Origin: Panorpa germanica | Lineage: Eukaryota; Arthropoda; Insecta; Mecoptera; Panorpidae | Assembly: GCA_963678705.1 (NCBI GenBank) | Contig: OY783220.1 | Span: 11,119,001 to 11,183,000, forward strand | Reading direction: 5' to 3' | Length of the DNA stretch: 64,000 bases | In this document: positions 26,602 through 39,040 of the stretch, one piece after another | How the letters are laid out: the number at the start of each line of letters is the position of its first letter | Position numbering within the stretch: the first letter of the stretch is position 1 | The notes under the pieces: generated by a model | Databases searched by the model: none | What the model was told of the DNA's origin: nothing | What the model saw: only the letters and a program-made list of their open reading frames with translations | Made by a program: the position numbers and the translations under genes

Positions 26602-26646
26602 CTGGTTGGTCACTGTCACAGTGCAATGAATAAAATATCGTTCGGC
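26602..26646 (-). CDS. Candidate 45-base micro-exon
   Basis: On the - strand the acceptor CAAATATTTTAG and the donor CAG-GTAATTAATC bound exactly 15 codons reading AERYFIHCTVTVTNQ in phase 0. The product is unknown. The short length means chance cannot be excluded. Confidence 0.25.
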
Positions 26647-26794
26647 CTAAAATATTTGTAACACTGGACAGAAAAACCACCCTTCATGACCATCAACCAG
26701 GACCGCTATAACCATGGTTGGCATGTATTTATAAATATTGTCAAATTAATTATTTATTCAGACCATATAAATACACGCTGATTTTATTTTTGAT

Positions 26795-27416
26795 TATTTA
26801 ATTTATTTAACGTCGGTCTATTTTTAATGCTGAGTATTATCACCGAAGACCTCCTACTTTGTTGGCCTTATACCGGTTTCACACCAGAGAGACAGTTCAA
26901 TAAAACACGAACAAAAAACACCAATGTTCTTAACGCAGTCTTGTTTTTTGTGAACATTTGCGCTTGTCACTTGTTGTTTATCATGTTTATAATTTTTATG
27001 GGACACGTAGAAAAACACTAAAACCGAAACCAGTCTGTTCAATGTAAACAATGTGAAAAACAGAACTGTTTTAAAATAAAATAAAACATGATTTTGTACA
27101 ACAAAACTGCTTTCAAAACTATCTCTCTAGTGTGAAACCGGCATTATATATGTGAACAACACCGCTGTGTAATAATTGTACGATTATGTATGTGCGTAAT
27201 CAATATTACTTGATAACAACCAAACCCAGAAAATATAACTCTGATTCCGCGATCGAACCTGAATATATAGCAACAGTGATGGATATAGACACTAAGGACT
27301 TAGGACTAATAGGTCTCGAGGCACCACAATTTGAGACCGACTTTATAATATATATCTATATATATAAAAGGGCCCTTCAATGTCAAACATCACTGTTCTC
27401 GACCACTGTGTCGCCT
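26795..27416 (-). mobile_element. SINE copy with two nested insertions
   Basis: The SINE body (TTAACGTCGGTCTATTTT onward), the B-box region (GCGATCGAACCTG) and the head (GACCACTGTGTCGCC) match 20634-20898. They are split by inserts at 26873-27141 and about 27282-27382. The host copy has diverged from the intact one. Confidence 0.75.
26873..27141. mobile_element. MITE nested in the SINE (CCGGTTTCACAC ends)
   Basis: The 269-bp insert begins CCGGTTTCACACCAGAGAGA and ends with its complement, TCTCTCTAGTGTGAAACCGG. The termini are about 24 bases. The interior is non-coding. ATATA-type sequence borders both sides, but the duplication is imperfect. Confidence 0.75.
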
Positions 27417-29266
27417 AATTGGATATACAGAGATGTCACGTATTTCATACGTCAAATTATTTCTTTAAAATTATATTGCACATTATTTTATTTCCATTCA
27501 TTTATCAGAAAATTGATTTCAAAGTTTCGAACATAGCAACAAGCAAGCACTAGGTTAATTATAGCTTATAAAAATGCATATAACAATTAGAAAATATAAT
27601 AACTACTAAGTATAAGTAAAATGAATTAATTTATATAATTAGCATGCCAGTATAACTTAATATTAATTGAGTGCAAGTAAGAAATGAATTTTTAACTCAG
27701 CTGATTTAATAACACTAATATGTTAAATTAATTGGCACGTTCTATATCAAAACAACACAGCTGCATAAAGATTTCAACCAAGAGATAGTGTTGAAATATC
27801 ATAATAACATAACTATTTTTTGACAACACTTTGCTATGATGGTCAAAGACAATTAAAAACAAATAAGGTAAATGAAATGAAACCAATGACTAATGTCAAC
27901 AAACATAGAAAAAGATACACGCAGAAAGTAACAGCTGTCAAAAATATATACATAACGTCAAAACACATCAAGTAATGTCAAACATTATGATAAATAAGTA
28001 ATACAGAAGTTGCAATATTATTAACCATACAAAGTAAATAAATGAAACACATAAAATTACTTACAATTCAAAAGCAATGATGCAATGTCTTCAACAAAGT
28101 GTTTATTTTAATGACAACTAAAGCACTTCTTCAGGTAATAATCGTCGGCACTTATTATTATGCAAATGACAACAATTACATTTTAATTCATAGTCTATTG
28201 TCTTATCTCACAACAATGTCTTAAAAGTTTAATTGCTAATCCTATTCCGTAGTTAATTACACAAGAAAATCATCACACACAATAACACGATATTTTAAAA
28301 GGATTTTTATTGTTAAAATCAGCGTGCGTTCAACATTCGTTTGTATACAAACATAACCTCACATTTAGCCAAGTGTTGAGGTACAACCAATGCACTCGGT
28401 TGGAGTTTTGAAACAGTACTGTTTGAAAACAGCGTATTCGAGGAGGACTCACTGCTTGCTTGGTTGTTGGAAGTTGCCGTGGTGGTGTACTGACCACACA
28501 CCACACTACGAGCACTAGTACGAGCACCAGCTCCAGCAGTAGGACAAGGAGATGCTTGATCAGTGCAGACTTTCAGACTATAGAAGTAGTGTTGACGCTT
28601 TCAACGTATTGTTCCGGTTTTGTACTGTTTTGGAACTTCTAAAATATTTTAGAAGATTCGTTATTGCGCAGGCGTATTACAAAAGATACAATGATGTGAT
28701 TGAATATTTTTGTATGTTAAGTTATATACTGTTAACAATTATACTAATTTGTTTGGTTATGACATATCTAAATAAATATATGAATTGAAGAGTTTAAGAA
28801 CTGATACACTGTCGGAACACATTTGTACACTGTTATTACAATTTTATATTCACATAAATATTATTTTTAATTAAATAACTTACACACATTAAAATAATTA
28901 ACTGAGTAGATACACTTCACTTACTAAATTTGACAGCTAATGAAAAGGCACTGAACTATAATTACATAGATTCCAAACCTAAGGCAATACCTCTGTCAAC
29001 GCCATCTATTTCACGAATTATGTATTAGGAGTCATAGATATTATTATGCTCGTATACTAAATAAATTAATAAATAATTTTTATATTAATTATGTATTTAG
29101 TTCATTTCTTTTAGTAAATGCTTTACTTTAATTTTAAAGAAGATTTAATTGAGTGGGAGAATTAATTAGCAGCTAATTTTTTTATAAATATGCAGTAGAA
29201 AAAATTGAATTTGTTTTACATGATTTGCGTGTTCACTAAATATAACCCAGGTAGAAAATATTACAA
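27417..29266. other. Intergenic, unassigned open frames near 28.4 kb
   Basis: Around 28320-28640 the DNA is more GC-balanced. The - strand is open in two frames (28319-28504 and 28330-28527), neither with an ATG start and neither recognisable. A GTGAGT donor lies at about 28445-28450 on -. No gene is called. The remainder is AT-rich. Confidence 0.3.
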
Positions 29267-29920
29267 TAAAAAAGAGCATATTTTCGATAATGTTTTTTGA
29301 CGGCACAGTTAATATATAATTATTTCTATAATTACTACATGATAAAATGACATTTGAAAATACTTTGTAAAATTTTCATAAATAAATATCAAGAAATGAG
29401 GCATTGACAGCGAATCTCCGTTGACGTCACAAAAAAAAGTACCATCGCGGTGCTACTCATAACTCATCACTGGATTTTCTAAAATCGAAAAACCAAAAAG
29501 ATTTCATCAATTAATAAGTTTCTGCAAGTAACACTGTCAAGTTTTTCTTTTTTTATTGATTTTTCAATTTTTTACAGCACTTAAAAGTCAAAATACCGAT
29601 TTTTAATGAAAAAATCAGAAACTTTGTTATTTTAAAATAAAAAAATAAAAAAAACTTGACAGCGTTACCTCGGCATTTATGTAAAGAAACAGTGTGCAAA
29701 ATTTCAAAAGAATCAGTACAGTAGATTTTGAGCGAGAGAGGGCACCGACTCTGAAAAAGCTGTATGTGAGAAAAACGCATTTAAAAGTTTCAAAGTAACA
29801 CGAAACTAGACCAGAGAGGTGAAGACTTAAAACTCTATATCTCCGACAGTTTTACTCCAATCGACTTTAAATTTTTACACAATAAACTTAATGTCGTACA
29901 ATAATATAAATAAATAAAAT
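29267..29920 (+). mobile_element. Family D element, full length
   Basis: The left end retains AGCATATTTTCGATAATG. The core arms GTAACACTGTCAAG and CTTGACAGCGTTACC, and the right end ATAATATAAATAAATAAAAT, are present. The CACAGTTAATATATAATTAT segment agrees with the other copies. Confidence 0.8.
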
Positions 29921-32734
29921 ATGAAACCTTACCCACTCCTTCCCTTAAATAAATGTTAGGTATACATAACTGTCATTAAAAATAAATATATAAGCAACTG
30001 AGTTCTTGACATACAATTATCATCAATAAAAAAAAAATTCAATTTTATATTTTTAACAAAACAAAATGACAGTGTAGATGGACTATCGGCCGCACGCCGG
30101 TCGACGCGGCATTGGCGCTAGGCAGTCTGCTTCAGAATCATTTACGGGACACTTCTATTCTCCATGTGGGACACCCTGTTGCTTCACACTTGCGCTAGAG
30201 TCGCGACGGAAAACACAGTAGGGTAGCGTCGCGACGCGGCGGTATCATCAGAACTGTAAAGATCTAAACGAGACGACCCCATGTATTCAGTAAGCTTCCA
30301 GCGCCCCCTAGGGCTTCATAGGACGCCCCACTGATGTAAAATGGAGCACTTGTTAACGCCCCACTGAGAATTGTTTATAATACTATATATGTATGTATAT
30401 CTATATCACATTTTAATGTTGAATTATGACTACCTTGATTAATAATAGTATAAATGGAATTTAAAAAAATAAAAAGCAAAAAACTTACTTTATTGTTTTG
30501 AATGTTTTAGCAATGAAACGTCTTTGGTAAATGAAAGGAGACAAAGGGGGGAGGGGAAATTAAGGTTAACTATTGATAGGGCTTTGATATTTCGTTAGGC
30601 TGGGTTCACGCGGCATTGTACGAATAAACAGCGACGCATACATTTTATATACGTGTTCGTTTTTTGCAGTACAAACATCGTGTGAATGATTCTATGTCGA
30701 GCCGTGTTTCGTGACTCTATAGAATTTTTAACAATAGCATAATAGGGGATTTTATTGTGTCGTATTATGAGGTATTTGTAAACATGATCAAAAAACAAAA
30801 TAAAACTACAAAAATAATATTTTTTCAAATATGTCACTATAGATATATATTTTAGATATATAGTATATATATATTTTCACAATGTATGTCAATGGGGATG
30901 GGGGCATCAAAAAATATGGAAATTTTGTGACGTAATTAATGCACCCCTAATGTAAGAAGAAAATGAATTTAATTGACAAACAAATAACACGAAAATGAAA
31001 TATTTCGTGTATTTTTGAATAAAACCATAAAATTTCAGTTACTATTTATTTGCAACAGAATCCAAAAAAGCAAAATACACAATTTTTTTAAAGTTAACAA
31101 TAGTTTTTTACAAAGAGAATCTGGTCGACATTTATTTATTTTTTGATGTTGTATACAATTTCGATATAATTTTCTATAAAACATATAGCAGTGATTGGAT
31201 GATGTAATTAATGTTAAATTCGTTATCGTCAGCAATGTTTGCGTGATGCACCTCCTCTCCTCACCCCCTACTCCGTGTCTGTATGTTGTGTAAATTCATC
31301 AAACGCATTTCACGATTCGGTGACGCTAACGTTGCTCTTGCTGTAGCAGCATTTTAAAAAGTTTTGTAGTGCGAAATGTTTCACTTGCAGGCATTGAAAT
31401 TATGATTTAAATGGTTATTGCATACAAAAGCACATTATGCTTTTAAAATCAACAAAAAAATTAGAACCTTGCAGTGTATAACGCTCTCAAATGCATTGGG
31501 TAGACAGGAAATTGAAATAATTGAATATGAGTATTCTAAGGCCGTCCGCACATGGATCGACTGATTGCAAATGCGAGCCCCGAATCTGCCCGAACCGAAT
31601 GAGAATGGAACTGTGTTGTGAGTGAGAGAACGCACGTGTACACGAGAACAGTACGCTCCAACTTCCGGCAGACGCTTTACCACTCTCTAGCGCTTTAAAG
31701 ATGAGTTGTCAAATGTTGTAGAAAATATATCTACAGCGTTTTCACCGGTACCTAACTTAAATTCACAATCTGTTGAACACCAACCGTGTTTTTCACCTGA
31801 TTTTTTAAGAGAAAATTTCAGCTTAAAGGACTTACGACTGTCTGGACTAAATTCCACTTGTGTCATACACTTATTTTAAAATAAATTTTAATTTCGTTAA
31901 AATCTTTTTCCCATTTCATAACTAATATATTTTTTACAAACCAGGAAATCTGAACCTTACTTGCACCAGCTATTTTGTCTTTAAAATAGATATTTATGAG
32001 TTTAAAAAAACATCGTAATAAAATTACTGAGATAACTTTTTTTTTGATGCAATGTAAAAGGTAAGTCTGTCAATCAAAATATATGTAAAAAAGAAATTAA
32101 TGTAAAAATAATGTAATAAAATAATAAAAAAATATATGTAAAAATGGTGTGCAAATCTGTGTCTACAGAAAAGAGAGTACAGAGCCGGGGAAAACAACAA
32201 CGGCGAGTAACAAAGTAACGCAAACAAAAGGCGGAGTGACTGACAACGTAAAAGATTCAAATCAATATCGTTTGTTATTTAAGGGGTTAGCCCACCCTGA
32301 AATTTTGTAAGTAGATTTATTTTCTTGTGTAGATTCATTCATACTATACTTTTATACTTTTAAGAATATTTTAAAAGTTTACCCGTGCCAATATTCCGAA
32401 TATTAACTGAGCTATAGCAATTTAAAGTAAGTTCAGTATTAAACATATATACTTATACAATACTTCCTTTTCTTTTGCATTTCCCGAGTCGAAATTTTGA
32501 CCCTATTGACGACCTAAGAGAACCCGTTTCTGAGGTCATTTACATAGGATTTTTGCTTCTTTTTTGGGCCTACATGTAGTAGTTATCGGACAAATTACGA
32601 TGTTTAGGCTCGCTTAGATGTATTTATATATTTTTTAATTTCATACACATAGACATAAAAATTTTATTACTTATCTATCTATCTCTCTCTTACTCATTAT
32701 TTCATATTCATCCCTTAACAATAGAATCCATATT
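29921..32734. other. Intergenic with local GC-rich islands
   Basis: GC-rich patches occur at 30078-30260 (several CGACGCGG and CGCGACG motifs) and 31540-31680. The latter includes GGCCGTCCGCACATGGATCG, which may be a transposon end. Frames here are not convincing. Confidence 0.35.
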
Positions 32735-32962
32735 GTACACTTATAGTAGGTATTGAGACATTCCTTTTGACTATCTTAAAGAAGGCTTTCAGAGTTTGAA
32801 TTACATAAGACGATAAGGTCATGATTTTGTTTAGTACCAAGTGAGGATCATATAATAATGTTTAGGACGAGACGAGGTTTACTTTACTGTATTTAGTATG
32901 AAAAAAGGAGTATAAATCCCTTATAGGATCAGGATAGGTCTAAAATTTTGACTCAGGTTATC
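32735..32962 (+). repeat. Dispersed repeat R2, copy 1
   Basis: This block matches 40795-41018 over about 225 bases. Shared strings include CATATAATAATGTTTA and GGATCAGGATAGGTCTAAAA. No terminal repeats were seen. It may be the untranslated tail of a larger transposon. Confidence 0.6.
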
Positions 32963-33700
32963 TTGAAGTTCTCTTCGCGATATCTCAAGAACGCCACGTC
33001 CGATTTTAATAAAAATTACACCACGTCTCCTTTATAAAATGATCTATCAAGTAACAAAAGATTTTTACGGTGAGAGGCTTTGTTTATATTTTATTCAATT
33101 TTGCAACAAACAGCGTATATCTCTATCTTTCTTTAATACTTCTTTTAATAAATATATTCACAAATGCATTTACAGTATTTATTGATAACAAAAAAAAGAA
33201 AATATATTTGAACATTGCTCCAAACACAAAAGTTCTTTCCATCCTACTCTGGTCTCGCCCCTTAACGAAGAATGTGATACTTTAAGAGCACAGTCTTTAA
33301 ATAGAAAGCAATGAACATCGCGTGGCGTCTTCCACTCTACAATGAATGTACAAGCTAAAAAGGAAAACAAAATAAAATCTATTTATTTTAAACAACTCCC
33401 TTATCATTCGAACTTTAATTAATCAAAAAAGGATTAAAATATTACTCGTAATTAAATGTCAATCATTATTTTATTAATTTTGTTATAATTTAAATAAATT
33501 ACTTGTGTTTTAGAGATTATAAAGTCTAAAGTTTGTGCCAGTCTTGTAAATGAACGGGTCCTCGGAATAAGGCTTTGTGCAGACTTACTTATATTATTAA
33601 ATAATTATGTTGGTATATATATATATTAATTATCCGTAAAGTGGAAACCTTTCTTTAAAGTAAATAAGTTGTATTTGAATATTTCATAATTAGGTTTCTT
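32963..33700. other. AT-rich DNA without recognised feature
   Basis: Nothing beyond short open frames. Confidence 0.4.
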
Positions 33701-33706
33701 TATATA

Positions 33707-33800
33707 AATGTAAAGATATTATATTTCATCAGTTCGTACAAAACTCGTCTGTCGGTAAAACAGTGAAAACATATACTTATGAACGCCATAGATTACGTTG
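33707..33800 (-). repeat. Fragment related to the fold-back interior at 45.1 kb
   Basis: The string GTCTGTCGGTAAAACAGTGA, then AAACATATACTTATGAACGC, is the reverse complement of 45120-45240. It sits directly before repeat R1, suggesting a composite of old elements. Confidence 0.55.
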
Positions 33801-33828
33801 TAGAAATAAAGGCCAACACAGTTGATAA

Positions 33829-34010
33829 AAAGGAATTGACAATTTAAATAATAAACTTTAAATGTCGTTTCTTTGATTTCAGGTAGGATAGTATGATTTA
33901 AGTTAAACAATATTGCTATTATAATGTGTATTTAAATTACTAAAATAAAAGTCTTTGATTTCAGAAGTAACACATGAGTTTAATTAAAAATTTACAATTC
34001 CTAATATAAC
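33829..34010 (+). repeat. Dispersed repeat R1, copy 2
   Basis: Same block as 721-909, with small gaps. Confidence 0.6.
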
Positions 34011-35172
34011 CTATCACTATCTCTCTCGCTCACTCTTCGTAAAACGACTCCCTCGGTCTCACTCAAACTAAAATCATAAAGTTACGGCCTTTAGAAAGCT
34101 TTGGGTAAACTATAATTATTTTAAAGTAAGTAAGAAAAATTGGTTAAAATCTGGGTTATTTTTCAAAAGAAGAAATTGTCCAAAATTTAAGAAATATTCT
34201 AGCAAGTGTCATACCATTTTGGAATCCTTATTAAATGCACCAACTTTTAATGTTACTTGCCAAACTCGCATAGTACTTTTTTTTTTCAATACAGTCACTC
34301 AAAGTTGGGCGAAGAATTTATCTTGAATATTTGGTTGGAAAAAAAGTGTCAATATCTTCCAAGCTGGAGCAGTTGGCTTTACATTTTAGGCAAGAGTTAA
34401 TAGAAACATTATTCAGGATCACATAACAAAAATTTATTTATTTTAAAGTTAAGATTTGAAAACAGAAGTGAAAAGACTGTCACAGGGTGCAGATTTTCTC
34501 AATTTATTTTTAAATGCCAATAATTTTTAAAATATTCAACTTAGAATTTTTTAATATTCTTCTGATAACTGTTATGACTTGGCCTATGATCCACGCCCAG
34601 TATAAATATGGAAAGCAATATTCTACAATTAACTTTAAAGACATGTTATGGTATATTTTGTTTTTCTATTTTAGCCAAGTCACTACCGCACTTTGTCAAC
34701 TTTGCAACATTTTCTTAATATGTTGTTACATTCTATCAAGTGTAATTAATCAGATAAATTAATTACCAGTGAAGTTTGCTTATCTCAAATCCAACAAGCA
34801 AAGTGTCCGATAGTCAAATACCCTGACAGATTAATATTAGTTGTTGATTTGTTTCTCTCCCTTCACCCCTCTAGCATCTAGCCTCTAATAGTAGTAGTAC
34901 TACCCAACATAAGGTGGGTCGTGAAACGATACGAGTCTGAAATACCTTGTCAGTTCCTATGTACATATTGAGCAGGGTTCTATGAGCGACATGCCTTGCC
35001 CTTTGGCTTTTAATATTTGTCATCATCCCCATCATTACCCGTCATGCAAACAGTTTGTTAAACAAACATTTAACATCCTGAGTTAGTTTGGAAGGATGGT
35101 TAGGGGGTGAAAGGGGTAATGATAGTAACGGATTGACGCAGAGGCGGTTGCTTTCAGCCCCATGTGCTTATT
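34011..35172. other. Intergenic, partial match to the element at 2151
   Basis: About 34540-34600 repeats the interior of 2151-2366 (CTGATAACTGTTATGACTTG), without its inverted ends. The rest is unassigned; 35095-35130 is purine-rich. Confidence 0.4.
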
Positions 35173-35697
35173 ATTAATGGACTTCTGTCCTCATTTTTTA
35201 ATGGTCGATGTTTCAATTGTTGATTGAAATTGATGTTCATAAATGTGTATTGGCGTGTTTATTTTATCAAATATCTAAATATCGAAATAATCAAGTCCAG
35301 TCAAAGAATAATAAGTTTTTATTTTATTTAACTCTGTTACAGCAGACATAATATTGAAATTTTATTGTTCCTTAAAATAGCTGTAAATAATATTTGATAT
35401 TTTGATATATAAATACATACAGCAGAGATTTATGAGCTGTAAGGTTGGTAACTTGTAAACTTGTCAGAGTTCTGTTAAAAATTCTCTGTCGTATAAAAGA
35501 GATAGCAACTAGCGATTGTGATGTCATATGCAGTTGGAATGTTGTCCAACGTTGAATCCCTTTAATAATTAAAGCGACAGAATGATTTTTTAATTGTTAA
35601 TATCTCTTAACATATAAGGAGATATTAAAAAATAATTGAACATTTGAGGTTCTAGTAACCCACTTTATCAATATATAGTACACTTTTATAGAAATTA
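35173..35697 (-). mobile_element. Family C element, one end truncated
   Basis: The left edge TAATGGACTTCTGTCCTCAT corresponds to the GGGCTTGTGTCC terminus. The copy is reversed relative to 36947 and 41357. The other edge stops at TATAGAAATTA, before the second terminus. Confidence 0.7.
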
Positions 35698-36501
35698 CAA
35701 GTTCATTGTAATATATCAAAAAGTAGCTCTAGAATAGCCGAAGATATATACGTATAAGGCCTGTCGTACACTGCAAACGTATTTCAGCGAATTTTAACAA
35801 AGCGAATACATGCTGCAACGCTAAACCTATCCGAACCTTGTAAATACAATCAGCTTTCTTAGACGCGAAGGGATGCAATTGTTTCTTTCATAACAGTGGT
35901 GCATCGATAAAAATTAAATTAAGATATACTATACTGTAATATTCTGATTTCATTTTAAATACTGATAGTTCTCACATTATTAGATTAAAGATCATCGTGC
36001 ATTTTAAAGCTAGCGCCCATTTAGCTGAATCAGCCACTGTGCAATCTAGTACTCTATTTCTGTTCAAACAATGAACTGTAACTAAACAAAAGATACATCT
36101 GGGTGTTGGCTACAACTACCCCTTACCGTTGAACCTAACCCCTATCTTCAACTTCCCCACACACCCATCAATATCAACACAGGCAGGCATCAGTGCAGGC
36201 AAGCAGGCATATGTATATCGTGTTACTTTGTTTGACTTATTACCGGTTGTCTAACTGCCACCACAATACTAAAATAGGTGCAGGGTGATTAACAATGAGT
36301 TCTTATCTCCAGGAGTTCGTCAACTAGGAGTATGTGACAGTCATTATCATCGGGAAGGTTTTAAACCCGTCGATTAACAGATGCTTTGGAAAATTTAGAG
36401 AAGATAAATTAATAACGACGTTGTGTTCAAGTAAGATCGATGTTTGATGTTGAAATATTTGAATAATATTATATAGGCTTTAGGCTTTACCAACAAAAAA
36501 A
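35698..36501. other. Intergenic, nothing assigned
   Basis: A C-rich tract (36118-36175) followed by GGCAGGCATCAGTGCAGGCA is the only notable composition. Confidence 0.4.
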
Positions 36502-36766
36502 ATGTATCGACCTGCTCGCATCAAAACATGGAAGAGAAAGTTTTTTAGTTTAGTTAAAATTATTATGTTTTATAGCAAATTTTTTGCTATGTTTATTAGT
36601 TTTTTATTTATAAACGGGACAGCGCGAACGCAGTCCCGATTTTCAAAAATAAAGCGCCCGATGTCTCCTTATTGGATAGGTCGCAAGGTTCAACCCACTC
36701 AAAAGTGCAATGAAAGGCCTCTCCTCGGGGGTGCCGCCTTATTGATCACGGTTACCCCTACGCCAG
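36502..36766 (+). CDS. Candidate first exon of a secreted or membrane protein
   Basis: An ATG in A-rich context opens a frame that stays clear for 265 bases to a strong donor, CGCCAG-GTAAGTATG. After a basic start (MYRPARIKTWKRK) a hydrophobic run (MFYSKFFAMFISFLF) could be a signal peptide or anchor. It is followed by a basic segment with KRPMSPYWIGRK, which contains KR and GRK dibasic sites like those of peptide precursors. No known neuropeptide is recognised, and no second exon was found before the repeat at 36947. Confidence 0.25.
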
Positions 36767-36946
36767 GTAAGTATGCTTTCAAAATTTAAAAATAAATTAC
36801 TTGAACAATGAATAAAGTTTAACATTATCGAGAGTTAATTTTAATTAACTTAGCCTGACATCTATTTTGAAAAAAAAAATAATACAAATTCATAACTTAC
36901 TGCCTACTTTGTTTTATTCTATAGTTTTTCAAAACTTAAATCAGGG

Positions 36947-37571
36947 GGGTTGTGTCCTATGTCTTAATTTCTATAAAATTGTTCTATATATTGATCAAGT
37001 TGGTTACTAGAACCTTAAATGTTCAATTATTTGTTAATAACTCATTATATTTCAGGAGATATTAACAATTAAAAAAAAAATTTGTCGCTTTAATTATTAA
37101 ATCGCTGCATGTGGCATCACAACCGCTAGTTGCTATCTCTCCTTGTCAGAACTCTGACAAGTTTACAGGTTACCAACCTTACAGCTCATAAATCTCTGCT
37201 ATATGTATTTATAAATATCAATTATTATTTACAGCTATTTCAAGAAACAATAAAATATCAATATTATTTCTGCGGTAACAGGGTTAAATAAAATAAAAAC
37301 TTATTATTCTTTGACTTAACTTGAATATTTCGACTACCAACAGATACAGAACATTACCACAGCACTGACCTACTCAACATTAAATAACTGACGTTAAAAT
37401 GCATTACACGTCATACAAATATGGCCGACCATTTCAAACTAAAACTACAATTCAAAATTTCATTTGCTATATCTCTTTCAACATTTAGATATTTAATACA
37501 ATAGACACGCCAATACACATTTATTAACATCTATTTCAATCAACAATTGAAAAATCGACAATTAAAAAATG
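36947..37571 (+). mobile_element. Family C element
   Basis: The left end GGGTTGTGTCCTATGTCTTA and the shared interior (TTACAGCTCATAAATCTCTG, GACACGCCAATACACATTTA) match 41357-42043. The right terminus is decayed. About 625 bases, non-coding. Confidence 0.75.
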
Positions 37572-37577
37572 ATAACA

Positions 37578-37847
37578 CTAGCGTCCTGCGACGCTACTGG
37601 TAAAAGAGGAAGGTATTCTCCCACGTCGATGTTTACTTAATTGGACAGATGGTGAGGGACAACAATAACACCTGGGATAACCACAAACCAAAATTGTCAA
37701 CCGCCACGACCTGGGGTTAGGATGAGGGCCACCGTCGTTAGCAAATATTTGAGTTCCAAGTTTAACAAGGCAACCGGGCTGAAAGGTCCACTTGTTTACG
37801 TAATTAATTATATTAACTGAACGGGTATAATGAATCATTATCATCAT
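37578..37847 (-). other. Unassigned Cys-containing open stretch
   Basis: On the - strand an ACCTTTCAG acceptor at about 37780 opens a frame reading PGCLVKLGTQIFANDGGPHP, then VCGYPRCYCC, and ends SVAGR and a stop at 37578. The GC-balanced composition and cysteines are suggestive of a terminal exon. No family is recognised and no start is assigned. Confidence 0.25.
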
Positions 37848-37859
37848 AATAATGACGCA

Positions 37860-38691
37860 ACTTTTTAGTTTGGTTCACTGCCCCAGAAAGTGGTCCTTTA
37901 GATCGGAGAAGGGGAAAGTAGAGAAAAAATGAATGGCAATTTTATACAGAGAACAAAATAAGGTATGTTAAATCACTTCGTTTTTTTATTATTATACAAT
38001 ACAAAAAAAAATTAATTTCATTTTCGTAATATACATATATTTTAGTAAACACACAAAAAATTTCAAGTCAATCCGGCAGTTATATTCGAAGTTATGTAAG
38101 TTGAAAGAATAAATTTTTAAAAACGTTTTTTTGAAAACTGTGTTTTTGAAGTCGGTGACCAACATTTCTCAGAAACGGCTGGCCCGATCTGTCTCAAATT
38201 TTAATACAAGCTTTTCAAGTATACTTTTTAGAAATTAATCGAAGGTTTTTTTTCACCGATGTATATTTCTTTTCTTATAAACAATTTAAGGCCAAAATTT
38301 TAGTCAAAAATCGATTTTTTTTTTGAGAAGCCGCCATTTTGTCAAAAAAAATTATTTTGCTTATTCCTTCGATTAATTACTAGATTATACATTACTTTAA
38401 CGAAATCCGTTTGGTTTTTTCATTTTAGATGATTCAGTCCAGAGGTATCGTGGTCACCGCAAAATGCCTTTTTTGAGAGGAAAATATTTATTTTTACAAA
38501 TGTAAATTGTTAAAATACAGTTTAAAGTTACCATAATATGTGTACAAATTTTTACATTAATACATTTAATCTCTTCTTAGTATTTAAGTCTTCTCAGGAA
38601 AAATCGCTTTTTTTGGGCCTAATAAAGGCCTTAAGAAAAAATTAATGTGTCCTAAGTGGAATTACGCAGGGTAAAAAGACTATGATCCCAC
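37860..38691. other. Intergenic, probably old transposon sequence
   Basis: The stretch 38040-38650 has long T-rich blocks around CAGAAACGGCTGGCCCGATC, a style typical of untranslated transposon DNA. There is no second copy in this window. Confidence 0.3.
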
Positions 38692-39040
38692 CAGTGGCAT
38701 AGCTACCGCCGTATCAGTAGTATCAATGATACGGGCCCCCGAACTACAAGGGCCCCAAACTTGTGTAAGCAAAAATTCGTAAAATGTTATCCACAATCTC
38801 ACTTAAACTTTTAGACCGTACTTAGCTTAAATTGTAAGTAATAACGTATAATCAATATATAATTATTTTAATTCAATGCGAGCGTTTTTGTTCCTTTAAA
38901 TTTTCAACTCTAAGGCACGCTACGTTATTGTATCCCATAGTCAGAATTCAACATCCCCTGCCTTTGACAAGGTGTATAAATTGGAAATCATTTTTGAATG
39001 TATGGTATAAGTCATCGAAGTGATTGAGGTGACGCCACTG
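38692..39040. mobile_element. hAT-like MITE (CAGTGGC ends)
   Basis: The left end CAGTGGCATAGCTACC and right end GACGCCACTG are short inverted termini. GGGCCCCC-type sequence lies near the left end. Flanking octamers do not match clearly, so the assignment is by ends only. Confidence 0.45.
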
